Part shown: piece by piece, positions 1-6,019 of the stretch
Numbering within the stretch: position 1 is the first letter of the stretch
Layout of the letters: every line of letters starts with the position of its first letter
Assembly (NCBI GenBank): GCA_903842845.1
Contig: CAIMNN010000138.1
Coordinates: 1 to 13,368 of the forward strand
DNA: 13,368 nucleotides
Origin: an uncultured Acidobacteriaceae bacterium
GTDB taxonomy: Bacteria > Acidobacteriota > Terriglobia > Terriglobales > Acidobacteriaceae
Direction of reading: 5' to 3'
Made by a program: the position numbers and the translations under genes
Notes under the pieces: model-generated
The model's database searches: none
What the model saw: only the letters and a program-made list of their open reading frames with translations
What the model was told of the DNA's origin: nothing

Positions 1-154
1 CGTCCTTGGTGATGGTCGGGGAACCGAACTTCTTCTCGATGACGACATTGCGGCCCTTGGGACCGAGAGTCGCCTTGACGGCGTCCGCGAGGATGTTGAC
101 GCCGCGCAGGATAGCCTGACGGGATTCTTCACCGTGCAGAATTTGTTTTGCCAT
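1..154 (-). CDS. groEL: Chaperonin GroEL, N-terminal fragment (runs off the left edge)
   Basis: Codes for the large ATP-dependent chaperonin subunit, which forms the double-ring folding chamber capped by GroES in the cytoplasm. Only the first 51 codons are inside the window. The protein starts MAKQILHGEESRQAILRGVN and continues through the strongly conserved VKATLGPKGRNVVIEKKFG stretch near residues 27-44, which forms part of the nucleotide-binding equatorial domain. A GGAG Shine-Dalgarno sequence (complement of 165-168) lies 10 bases before the ATG, fixing the start. It lies 52 bp downstream of groES on the same strand and is almost certainly co-transcribed from the CIRCE-controlled promoter upstream of groES. 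Identification is secure; the rest of the gene cannot be judged. Confidence 0.97.
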   Translation of the reverse strand, partial: MAKQILHGEESRQAILRGVNILADAVKATLGPKGRNVVIEKKFGSPTITKD

Positions 155-206
155 ATGGTTTTTTCTCCGAAAAAACAGTTGTCAGAATTCAGGGTTCAGG
201 GGGCAG

Positions 207-506
207 TTACTTCTTGACGATGCCAAGGAGCTCTTCTTCACGCATGATGAGGAACTCTTCGCCGTCGATCTTGATCTCGGTGCCCGAGTATTTGCCGAAG
301 AGCACGTGGTCGCCAGCTTTGACGTCGAGCGGGAAGACCTTGCCTTCGTCGTTGGACTTGCCTTTGCCGACGGAGACCACGACGCCCTCCTGGGGCTTTT
401 CCTTGGCGCTGTCGGGAATGATGATGCCACCACGAATGGTTTCGCCTTCTTCAACGCGGCGAATAAGCACGCGATCATGAAGCGGCGTGAAAGTGCTGGA
501 TGCCAT
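207..506 (-). CDS. groES: Co-chaperonin GroES (Hsp10)
   Basis: A 99-residue co-chaperonin that forms the heptameric lid of GroEL. The start is the ATG giving MASSTFTPLHDRVLIRR, because AAGGAG (complement of 516-521) sits 9 bases upstream. An upstream in-frame extension would run back into the operator and lacks homology-like sequence. Family hallmarks are the N-terminal PLHDRVLIRR strand, the mobile loop with GGIIIPDSAKEKPQEG at about residues 26-41, the GDHVLFGKYSGTEIKIDGEE region, and the LIMREEELLGIV C-terminus. The length is typical for a bacterial GroES of about 95-100 residues. It is followed by groEL after 52 bp in the usual groES-groEL order. Nothing is unusual in the protein. Confidence 0.98.
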   Translation of the reverse strand: MASSTFTPLHDRVLIRRVEEGETIRGGIIIPDSAKEKPQEGVVVSVGKGKSNDEGKVFPLDVKAGDHVLFGKYSGTEIKIDGEEFLIMREEELLGIVKK

Positions 507-594
507 TTTGAACATCTCCTTAGGGGTTATCTTGTTGAACTTAAAGGCTAATGACTGGGTAGCTTGAGGGGGAGGGGGTACCCTCATACCTCTG

Positions 595-621
595 TTAGCA
601 GTCATGCCCTACGATTGCTAA
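595..621. promoter_or_regulatory. CIRCE operator (HrcA binding site) of groES-groEL
   Basis: The sequence TTAGCAGTC-N9-GATTGCTAA has the exact 9-9-9 layout of CIRCE (consensus TTAGCACTC-N9-GAGTGCTAA), with one mismatch in each arm. The two arms match each other at 8 of 9 positions. The site overlaps the 3' end of the predicted -10 box of the groES promoter and sits about 90 bp before the groES start. This is where the repressor HrcA normally blocks heat-shock operons. Binding by HrcA is inferred from the motif; hrcA itself is not in the window. Confidence 0.88.
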
Positions 622-649
622 GGTATGGGATTGAGAGTGCTGTTGTCAA
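620..649 (-). promoter_or_regulatory. Predicted sigma-70 promoter of groES-groEL
   Basis: On the minus strand a perfect TTGACA -35 box (complement of 644-649) is followed, after 18 bases, by a weak -10 box TACCTT (complement of 620-625). Transcription would begin inside the CIRCE operator, giving a leader of roughly 100 bases before groES. The spacer between -35 and -10 contains AGCACTC, which resembles a further CIRCE half-site. The -35 is strong; the -10 assignment is tentative. Confidence 0.6.
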
Positions 650-667
650 GCTCGCGATAGATAAATG

Positions 668-684
668 TGAGTGTAATTCACTCA
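668..684. promoter_or_regulatory. Small perfect dyad TGAGTG-N5-CACTCA between the divergent groES and HD-hydrolase genes
   Basis: TGAGTG and CACTCA are perfect 6-base inverted repeats around TAATT, about 20 bp upstream of the groES -35 box and 150 bp upstream of the HD gene. The position and symmetry fit a protein-binding site, but I recognise no regulator for it, and a 6-base dyad can occur by chance. Confidence 0.3.
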
Positions 685-833
685 GGAATATTTAAATGCA
701 ACAGTCAGTGCCAATTTTATGTATAAGATGCGGGCAGTAGATTTTGACAATTTTTTAGTTGGTGAGCCGCTCGATAAGCTGGATTCTTTCCGGCGGTTAG
801 GGTAAGCTGGTGCGTTCATAACAGGAGCGAGAA

Positions 834-1451
834 ATGGCAAAGGGTGGGCTGGTGCTTTCAAAGAAGGTCACTGAGGCGTTTGAGTACGCACGGGGTTTCC
901 ACAGCGAATTCAGGAAGGGCACGAAGATTCCTTACATGGCGCACCTGATGGGTGTGGCGGCGATGGTGATGGCCGAGGCCGGAGGCAAGGTTCCGGTGAC
1001 GGAAGAGATGGTGATGGCGGCGCTGCTGCATGATGTGGTGGAGGACCATGGAGGCAGGCCGCGGCTGCTCGAGGTGGAGGCGCGGTTCGGGAAGAAGGTT
1101 GCGCGGATGGTTGAGGGGCTGACCGATTCGTTTGCTGATGCGAAGGCCGAGAAGGAGCGCTGGGAGGACCGCAAAAAGCGGTATTTGGCGCGGTTTAAGA
1201 CGGAGCCGTTGCAGGTGCTGCTTATATCGCTTGCCGACAAGCTGTACAACGCGAAGTCGATACTGATGGATTATCGCGAGCATGGGGATGCGATCTGGAA
1301 GCGGTTCAATCGCGGGGCTGATAAACAGTTGTGGTATTTCAAGTCGCTGTTGCGGATATTCAAGGCGCGGCTGGATGCGCGGATGGTGAGCGAGTTTGCG
1401 GCGGTGGTGAAGGAATTGGAGGGGTTGGTCAAAGCACAATCCTCGCAATAA
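834..1451 (+). CDS. Single-domain RelA/SpoT-like HD phosphohydrolase
   Basis: A 205-residue protein resembling the hydrolase domain of RelA/SpoT enzymes, which removes pyrophosphate from (p)ppGpp with a metal ion. Conserved elements are H37 in the IPYMAHLMGVA segment, the LLHDVVED motif with H66-D67 and E70-D71, and ADKLYNAKSI (D135, N139), equivalent to the ADRLHNMRT motif of SpoT. The WYFKSLLRIF stretch at 167-176 is typical of small stand-alone members. There is no synthetase or TGS/ACT region, so it would be a small alarmone hydrolase or a related nucleotide phosphohydrolase. AGGAG at 823-827 lies 6 bases before the ATG and fixes the start. A TTGACA at 744-749 could be its -35 box, but no convincing -10 follows. 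It is transcribed away from groES and stands alone. Fold assignment is confident; the substrate is inferred. Confidence 0.85.
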   Translation: MAKGGLVLSKKVTEAFEYARGFHSEFRKGTKIPYMAHLMGVAAMVMAEAGGKVPVTEEMVMAALLHDVVEDHGGRPRLLEVEARFGKKVARMVEGLTDSFADAKAEKERWEDRKKRYLARFKTEPLQVLLISLADKLYNAKSILMDYREHGDAIWKRFNRGADKQLWYFKSLLRIFKARLDARMVSEFAAVVKELEGLVKAQSSQ

Positions 1452-1510
1452 TCTGCAAGATGATGTGTAGCGCTATAGGTAGACAAAAAGGCGTTTCATT
1501 TGGAGAGATT

Positions 1511-1572
1511 TGTAGTGAGCAAAGTCTACAGATGGAGGGGGCGTGTAGTGGGCAAATACAACAGATGGAGGG
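1511..1572 (+). repeat. Two 29-bp imperfect direct repeats
   Basis: Copies at 1511-1539 and 1544-1572 share 25 of 29 positions. Both start TGTAGTG, contain GCAAA, and end ACAGATGGAGGG; the copies are separated by 4 bases. The differences cluster in the middle. In the first copy TGTAG and CTACA can pair as a small stem, but this is mostly lost in the second. Origin unknown. Confidence 0.75.
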
Positions 1573-1582
1573 TGAGTGTTGC

Positions 1583-1611
1583 GCATTTTGGCGCTTTTAG
1601 CGCCAAAATGC
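1583..1611. repeat. Perfect 13-bp-stem hairpin with 3-base loop
   Basis: GCATTTTGGCGCT and AGCGCCAAAATGC are exact reverse complements around TTT. The stem is long and mixed in composition, ending 160 bp after the HD-hydrolase stop. No T tract follows on either strand, so a classical rho-independent terminator is not supported. A repeat-derived palindrome, a factor-assisted 3' end or a cruciform-forming site are possible. Confidence 0.8.
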
Positions 1612-1612
1612 A

Positions 1613-1640
1613 GTTGTTAGTTGTTAGTTCTTAGTTGTTA
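1613..1640 (+). repeat. Four-unit heptamer tandem repeat GTTGTTA
   Basis: Three GTTGTTA units and one GTTCTTA variant (third unit) lie head to tail, starting 2 bases after the preceding hairpin. A heptamer array in non-coding DNA is prone to slippage and copy-number change. No function is evident. Confidence 0.8.
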
Positions 1641-1730
1641 GTTTTGCTGCCGACCTTTTGAGAAGGCAGTGGCTTAATCGCCTCGGGGGCGCGAGGCCCC
1701 CTCGGTCGAAATTATCTTGGGTAAGTTTAT

Positions 1731-1750
1731 GTACGGGCTGAAGCCCGTAC
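1731..1750. repeat. REP-like GC-rich palindrome
   Basis: GTACGGGCT and AGCCCGTAC are perfect inverted repeats separated by GA, giving a tight hairpin. Short palindromes with GGGCT...AGCCC cores scattered between genes are, as I recall, common in acidobacterial genomes and resemble REP elements moved by RAYT transposases. That family link is inference; the palindrome itself is exact. A GC-rich stretch with weaker symmetry (about 1681-1706) lies just before it. Confidence 0.6.
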
Positions 1751-1896
1751 CCTTCACAGAGCGCCGGAATGCAGGTTCAATATATCCCACCCGCCTACGC
1801 TAAAGCTTCTGCGCGATGACTTGGCGCGGTGGGGCGGAGATTATTTTTTTCAAGCTTCCAGTAGGAAGAAGATTTATTAAACTATTTTTACTGCTT

Positions 1897-1944
1897 AGCG
1901 AGTCAGCTTGCGCTTCGCGCAAATCAGCGAGTCAGCAAGTCAGC
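1897..1944. repeat. Repeat-flanked hairpin, copy A
   Basis: The 11-mer AGCGAGTCAGC occurs at 1897-1907 and 1926-1936, with a shortened third unit AAGTCAGC at 1937-1944. Between the first two is a perfect hairpin, TTGCGC-TTC-GCGCAA (1908-1922). The same design recurs at 2009-2055 with different unit sequence. Confidence 0.75.
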
Positions 1945-2008
1945 GCGGAGATTTCAAAACAGTCCGAAGTTTTGCGAGGGCTGGCTATTGAGTGGTTGGA
2001 TCAAAGGC

Positions 2009-2055
2009 GGCGAGTTGGCTTGCGCTGCGCGCAAGTGGCGAGTTGGCGAGTTGGC
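2009..2055. repeat. Repeat-flanked hairpin, copy B
   Basis: The 11-mer GGCGAGTTGGC occurs at 2009-2019 and 2037-2047, with a partial unit GAGTTGGC at 2048-2055, around the hairpin TTGCGC-TGC-GCGCAA (2020-2034). It has the same order and almost the same length as copy A (47 against 48 bp). All units here carry GAGTTGGC where copy A carries AGTCAGC. A single GGCGAGTTGGCT also occurs at 8135-8146. Confidence 0.75.
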
Positions 2056-2077
2056 GCGAGGATTTTCGTAGCCCACC

Positions 2078-2100
2078 CTTGAATCAAAGAACGATTCAAG
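2078..2100. repeat. 8-bp-stem hairpin within a CCCACCC...GAGGCGC context
   Basis: CTTGAATC and GATTCAAG pair exactly around a 7-base loop. It is preceded by GTAGCCCACC and followed by CATGAGGCGC, so weak outer pairing may extend the stem. It could be another dispersed palindromic element or part of a 3' structure for the hypothetical gene ending at 2174. No T tract is present. Confidence 0.55.
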
Positions 2101-2173
2101 CATGAGGCGCGGATTTTGGTTGATGGATATTTTTGTTTCTCGAATAAGCAACCAAAACAGACGCTGTAGAAAA

Positions 2174-2830
2174 TTACTTGATTTTCTTCTTGAAGGTTTC
2201 AACTGGCTTATTGCCCAAGGCTAGTTCCAGATTGTCATAGACTTTTGATTGTTGCTGATGAATATCGCTAACTACGCGTTCATCTTTTGAGGCTTGCATA
2301 TTTGACTGTTCTAAAGCCTCATCTTCATTATTCTTTTTGCCAGCTTGAATTTCATCCAAATAATTACGAATATTGCTGGCGCACTCTTTTTCGCATTTGT
2401 GATTGGCAAGATATTCGGAAACCGATTCACGTGTGTCGAGAGGTACATCACGGCGAATTAAAGTTGAGAGACGTATAGGTATGATCGGGTCACTACGATC
2501 TTCGAGTTGGAAAATGGCCAATTTTCCGATTTCCGAATCTGTTAGAAGTGGTACACCTGTTTTCGAATCGAGAATCGGTAGCTGAGTTTGGTTTGCCAGC
2601 ACGAGCAACATTTCCGTTGCTCGTGCTGATTTATCTTTGCCTATTTCTCTAACAGCCTGTTCGCAATCCTGTGTACTCGTGAAATGGTTTAAATTGCATT
2701 GTGCCTTTTCAAAGAGTGAGTCCAGGTGTCTTCCTGCTTGTATTTTAGGAATGGCAATATAAGCCAGGACTGCGACAAGTAGTAAAACTGTCGCAGCCCA
2801 GCTCTGCTGAATTGTTTTGAGTTTAAACAT
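2174..2830 (-). CDS. Hypothetical membrane-anchored protein of low GC
   Basis: I do not recognise this 218-residue protein. It begins MFKLKTIQQSWAATVLLLVA with one hydrophobic segment at about residues 11-29 and no clear signal-peptidase site, so it probably is a single-pass anchor with the rest outside the cytoplasm. The body is mixed helical and contains two cysteine pairs (C45/C56 and C146/C150), which could form disulfides in the periplasm. Residues 57-80 (EQAVREIGKDKSARATEMLLVLAN) resemble a HEAT-like helix pair, but this is weak. The tail after about 160 is charged and Q/K/E-rich. A GTG one codon earlier is an alternative start; neither has a good Shine-Dalgarno. Base composition is clearly more AT-rich than the flanking GH20 gene, suggesting a recently gained or poorly conserved gene. 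It lies 53 bp after the GH20 stop on the same strand. Confidence 0.7.
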   Translation of the reverse strand: MFKLKTIQQSWAATVLLLVAVLAYIAIPKIQAGRHLDSLFEKAQCNLNHFTSTQDCEQAVREIGKDKSARATEMLLVLANQTQLPILDSKTGVPLLTDSEIGKLAIFQLEDRSDPIIPIRLSTLIRRDVPLDTRESVSEYLANHKCEKECASNIRNYLDEIQAGKKNNEDEALEQSNMQASKDERVVSDIHQQQSKVYDNLELALGNKPVETFKKKIK

Positions 2831-2883
2831 CACTGTTGCCCAACTTTCGTGAAAAATCTACTCACGATTTATTCCGTTTCAGA

Positions 2884-5520
2884 TCATTTCACTTCGACAG
2901 TTGCGGTGCGGCTGCTGCGGGCTTTGTTGTCAAAGGTGCGGAGTATTACTGTGCCGGTGACCTGAACTGGTGCGGTGTAGAGGGTTGATGTGGCGGTGGG
3001 TTCGGTGCCGTCGGTGGTGTAACGGATGGCCAGGCCTGGAAGGTTGGTGTTGGCTTTGAGTTGGCCGTTCTCGACGATTGCCCCGGGGAGAGGGATGCGG
3101 AAGTTGAAGCCGCCGTCGACTGAGTTGAGGCGGGTGAGTTCGCGGAGCCCAAGCTGGTTGGCGAAGCGGTTCCAGTCGGATTTGTACTCGGGTGTGCTGA
3201 GGCCGTTGCAGGCGGCTTCCCACTTGGGTTCGGGAGCCCATGCGCGTTCGGCGAGAGCGAGAGCGCGGGGGAAGAAGTAGTACTCCAATATCTCGGTGCC
3301 GAGAACGCGCTCGGACCAGACGTCGCCTTGAAGGCCGCGGATGTGGGCCTGGCCAGCGGTGGTGAGTTCTGGTTTGCCGGCGAAGGCTTTGCAGGGGTCG
3401 AGGGGATTGCCGTAGGTGTCGGCGGTGGCGGCGTGGTAGATGTTCGATGGCGTGAACTTGAAGGTGTCTTCGACGTCGACGAAGCCATCCCAGAGGGTTC
3501 CGACCTCGTCGGGGTCTTTGGACTGGAGCATGTCGAAGTAGAGATTTGAGGCTTCGGCGAGGACGACGTCAAAGCCGGCGTTGGCGAGGATGGCGGAGTT
3601 GTCGCCATCGGCTTCGCCCCAGGTGTTGCGCCAAGCGAGTGGGGTGAGGCCGTAGGGAAGGAGGCTAGGCTCGGCGGTGGAGTGGCCATGCTCATCGGTG
3701 GTCAGCGCGGCCTCCTCCCATGCTTCGGGGTGAATGCCTTTGGCGTTGAGGAGCTTTCTGAGCTGAGCCATGTATTTGTGCTCGAGGGCTTGCGGCGTGC
3801 GCTCGGCCTCGGGGAGGGTTTGGCAGGCCTCAGTGTATTGCCAGGCGTGGTGGGGGACTTCGTCGCCGCCGATGTGGACACGTTGGAGGGGTACACCGGC
3901 TTCGGTGTAGATGGATGCGACCTCGGTGAAGACCTTGTCAAGGAAGTGCATTGAGGAGGGGATGCAGACGTTGATGATGTTGCTTGACCAGCCCTGGATG
4001 GAGTTGGCGCTGGAGGGTTCATCGGGCTCGGTGAGGAGGTACTCGCGGGCTTCGGCGGGTTTGTTGGCTGCGGTCAGATGGCGGTAGCGGGCGAGCATGG
4101 ACTGGATGGCTGCGCTGGCGTGGCCAGGGCCTTCGACCTCGGGGATGACTTCGATGTGGAGCGAGTGGGCGTGACGGATGATGTCGATGAAGTCGGCGCG
4201 AGTGTAGAAGCCGCTGCCGTAGGTTCCGGGGGCGTAGGGGGTTGGGCCGGAGTCGAGGGTGGGGGTGAGCATCTCGAGGTCCTGGTCATCGGGTGTGAAG
4301 CCTCGGCGGCCGCCGACTGCGGTTAGTTCGGGGAGGCCGGGGATTTCTAGACGCCAGCCTTCGTCGTCGGCTAGGTGAAGCTGGAGTACGTTGAGCTTGT
4401 AGAGGGCCATGGCGTCGAGGAGCTTTAGGATTTCAGATTTCGGCTGGAAGTTGCGGGCGACGTCGAGACCGAGGGCGCGGTGGAGGAAGCGCGGGGCGTC
4501 GGTGATGTGGAGGGCGGAGAGGGTGACGGTGTGAGTAGCGGCGTCGGGTGTGGCGTTCTGGATGAGCTGGCGGAGGGTCTGGAGTCCAGAGAAGACGCCG
4601 TCGGTGGATTGGCCGGTTACGGCAATCTCGCCTGCGGGGGTTATCCAGAGCTCGTAGCCTAGGTCGGCGGGGTTGGAGGGATTTTCAGTGTGGTATTTCA
4701 GGGGAACGCGCTTGAGGAGAATTGTGTGAACGGCGGGGCGGAGGAGCTTTTGCTCGCGGGATTCGGTTTGGAGGGTGATGCCTAGTTCGGAGTGGATGAT
4801 GGAGACGAGTTGATCCGCTTCACTTTTGAGCTCGTCGGAGTAGAGGATGAGGGTTTTGTCGTCAATTGTGACTGAGCCGTGGGAAGGCTTGATGAACTTG
4901 GGCGTGGGGACGACGGGCGGGAGCTTGTCTTTGGAGATGAGGGTGAGGTCTTTGTTCTGGTTGTAGCGGAGTTGGGGAGTGGAGACGGGGACTTTGTCGA
5001 GCTTGCCGCGGAACATCTGGTCGGCGGGGATGAAGTAGCTGATGGAGGATTTGGGGACAGTGATGGGCTCGGTGCCTTCGAAGACGAAGAAGAAGCCGCC
5101 GGGAGCGAGGGAGTAAGAGAGGATTGCACCGTCGCAGGTGAGCGGAATAGTGAAGGACTCGTCCTTGTTGAGGCCGTGGAAGCGCACGTTGGGCGAGAGG
5201 CGGTAGAGGTCGCCGTTGACGTGATCGAGCCGGTAGGCGGAGGCGAGGCGGAGCGGTGCGCACTCGAGCTCGAAGTTGAAGTAGAGCGCCCAGCCGGTGG
5301 CGGGGATTGGGGCGTCGCCGGTGTTTTTGACGTCGAGGTGAGCGATGTATTGATCAGCGGCGTTTAGGCCGTTGTTCTCGACCTCCCAGTGGAGGGAGAT
5401 GCCGTTGACGAGGGCCTTATGGGCCGGCGTGGGGGCGGGGATGGCGGCGAGGGCAAAGGCTGTGGAAGTGAAGCACAGAATAAGGGCGAGCAGTATGCGG
5501 GTGGTGTTGGAGCGATGCAT
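2884..5520 (-). CDS. Secreted family-20 beta-N-acetylhexosaminidase (chitobiase type)
   Basis: An exported glycosidase that removes terminal N-acetylglucosamine from chitobiose or related amino-sugar oligomers by substrate-assisted catalysis. The 878 residues show the four-part layout and nearly the length of Serratia chitobiase (885): signal peptide (about 1-26, ending TAFALAA), an N-terminal CHB_HEX carbohydrate-binding-like domain (about 38-170), a GH20b alpha/beta domain (about 203-335), the catalytic barrel from DAPRFLHRALGLDVARNF (341-358) onward, and a C-terminal CHB_HEX_C Ig-like domain (about 800-878). HIGGDEVP (549-556) gives the catalytic Asp553-Glu554 pair; HLADDEGWRLEIPGLPEL (382-399) and EGPGHASA are other landmarks. 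AAGGAGA sits 6 bases before the chosen ATG. The same frame stays open upstream to 6126, but that part overlaps the S4 gene and encodes no domain. It follows the S4 gene by 19 bp and is probably co-transcribed. Location is periplasmic or extracellular. Confidence 0.95.
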   Translation of the reverse strand: MHRSNTTRILLALILCFTSTAFALAAIPAPTPAHKALVNGISLHWEVENNGLNAADQYIAHLDVKNTGDAPIPATGWALYFNFELECAPLRLASAYRLDHVNGDLYRLSPNVRFHGLNKDESFTIPLTCDGAILSYSLAPGGFFFVFEGTEPITVPKSSISYFIPADQMFRGKLDKVPVSTPQLRYNQNKDLTLISKDKLPPVVPTPKFIKPSHGSVTIDDKTLILYSDELKSEADQLVSIIHSELGITLQTESREQKLLRPAVHTILLKRVPLKYHTENPSNPADLGYELWITPAGEIAVTGQSTDGVFSGLQTLRQLIQNATPDAATHTVTLSALHITDAPRFLHRALGLDVARNFQPKSEILKLLDAMALYKLNVLQLHLADDEGWRLEIPGLPELTAVGGRRGFTPDDQDLEMLTPTLDSGPTPYAPGTYGSGFYTRADFIDIIRHAHSLHIEVIPEVEGPGHASAAIQSMLARYRHLTAANKPAEAREYLLTEPDEPSSANSIQGWSSNIINVCIPSSMHFLDKVFTEVASIYTEAGVPLQRVHIGGDEVPHHAWQYTEACQTLPEAERTPQALEHKYMAQLRKLLNAKGIHPEAWEEAALTTDEHGHSTAEPSLLPYGLTPLAWRNTWGEADGDNSAILANAGFDVVLAEASNLYFDMLQSKDPDEVGTLWDGFVDVEDTFKFTPSNIYHAATADTYGNPLDPCKAFAGKPELTTAGQAHIRGLQGDVWSERVLGTEILEYYFFPRALALAERAWAPEPKWEAACNGLSTPEYKSDWNRFANQLGLRELTRLNSVDGGFNFRIPLPGAIVENGQLKANTNLPGLAIRYTTDGTEPTATSTLYTAPVQVTGTVILRTFDNKARSSRTATVEVK

Positions 5521-5539
5521 GGTCAATCTCCTTGATGTA

Positions 5540-5953
5540 TTAGAAGCCGCGCTCACGGAATTGGTGTATGAGGCGGCGATCTTTTTTTGTGGGTCGACGG
5601 GCCGGGGCGATATCGAGGGCAGCGAGGGCTTTGCGTTCGGCGGCCTGGCGAAGTCTGCGCTCGCGGCTTTCGTCGGTTTCGCGGTAGAGGGTTTGGGCGA
5701 CGCTGGCAGGGCCGCGCATGGCGCTAAGGGCGAGGACTTCGACGGTGAACTGCTCGTTATCGGTGCGTATATCGAGCATATGGCCGATGCGGACCTCGCG
5801 GGAGGCTTTGGCTTCGATGGTGTTGGAGAGGATGCGACCGAGTTCACAGGCGCGGCTGGACTGGGCGCGGGTTTTGAAGAAGCGCGCCGCCCAGAGCCAC
5901 TTGTCCATACGGACTGGCTCATGGGGCTGGGTCTGTGATTCTTTGGTCGCCAT
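5540..5953 (-). CDS. RNA-binding S4-domain protein, Hsp15-like
   Basis: A 137-residue relative of E. coli Hsp15 (HslR, 133 residues), which binds free 50S subunits carrying stalled nascent chains. The S4 domain spans roughly residues 14-75 and opens with the hallmark RMDKWLWAARFFKTRAQSSR. The C-terminal part is strongly basic with RPTKKDRRLIHQF at 120-132, matching the tail motif of the Hsp15 family. The start is the first ATG (5953); a later Met at residue 16 begins the domain itself, but neither has a strong ribosome site. It is the first gene of a likely two-gene transcript with the hexosaminidase, which is functionally unrelated. The ribosome-rescue role is inferred from the family. Confidence 0.9.
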   Translation of the reverse strand: MATKESQTQPHEPVRMDKWLWAARFFKTRAQSSRACELGRILSNTIEAKASREVRIGHMLDIRTDNEQFTVEVLALSAMRGPASVAQTLYRETDESRERRLRQAAERKALAALDIAPARRPTKKDRRLIHQFRERGF

Positions 5954-5983
5954 TCAATCATTCTGCCATCCGGAGGTTGTGGT

Positions 5984-5999
5984 GTGTCCAGTAGGACAC
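5984..5999. promoter_or_regulatory. Perfect dyad GTGTCC-N4-GGACAC in a divergent promoter region
   Basis: GTGTCC and GGACAC are exact inverted repeats around AGTA in the 66 bp between the S4 gene and the secreted-protein gene. For the rightward gene it covers where a -35 box would lie relative to the -10-like TAAAAT at 6008-6013, so it could be an operator. I cannot name the regulator. Confidence 0.45.
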
Positions 6000-6007
6000 G
6001 GAGACGG

Positions 6008-6013
6008 TAAAAT
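6008..6013 (+). promoter_or_regulatory. -10-like box TAAAAT immediately before a start codon
   Basis: TAAAAT ends 6 bases before the ATG at 6020, so transcription would begin at or next to the start codon. The nearest Shine-Dalgarno-like GGAG (6000-6003) is 16 bases away, too far to be effective. Together these suggest a leaderless transcript. The matching -35 (TGTCCA, 17 bases upstream) is weak. Confidence 0.35.
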
Positions 6014-6019
6014 ATATTA

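Larger units (their letters stand above)
1452..2173. other. Gene-free, repeat-rich intergenic stretch of about 720 bp
   Basis: No credible gene is seen on either strand; the short open frames here are built from repeat sequence and lack recognisable protein character. The stretch holds a pair of 29-bp direct repeats, a 13-bp-stem hairpin, a heptamer tandem repeat, a REP-like palindrome, two related repeat-flanked hairpins and an 8-bp-stem hairpin, each listed separately. Base composition drops toward the right, where it joins the low-GC hypothetical gene. The HD-hydrolase and the hypothetical gene converge on it, so it should contain 3' ends, but no hairpin is followed by a clear T tract. Confidence 0.7.

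Noticed and set aside
1331..1600. 89-codon open frame overlapping the end of the HD-hydrolase gene
   Set aside because: It is a shadow frame over the real gene and then runs through the 29-bp direct repeats.
1583..1611. Rho-independent terminator for the HD-hydrolase gene
   Set aside because: The stem is perfect but no run of T follows on either strand and it lies 130 bp past the stop codon.
1511..1640. Possible CRISPR-like array
   Set aside because: Only two 29-bp copies separated by 4 bases and then a heptamer array; there are no spacers of regular length and no cas genes.
1816..2082. 88-codon open frame in the repeat-rich gap
   Set aside because: Most of it is copies A and B of the repeat-flanked hairpin; there is no ribosome site and no protein-like composition.
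2845..2866. Small CGTGA/TCACG hairpin between GH20 and the hypothetical gene
   Set aside because: A 5-bp stem with a long loop is too weak to call a terminator.
4879..5367. Long rightward open frames opposite the hexosaminidase, and similar ones opposite recG and the MCE gene
   Set aside because: They are antisense shadows of GC-rich codons, rich in Val/Gly/Glu, without ribosome sites or domains.
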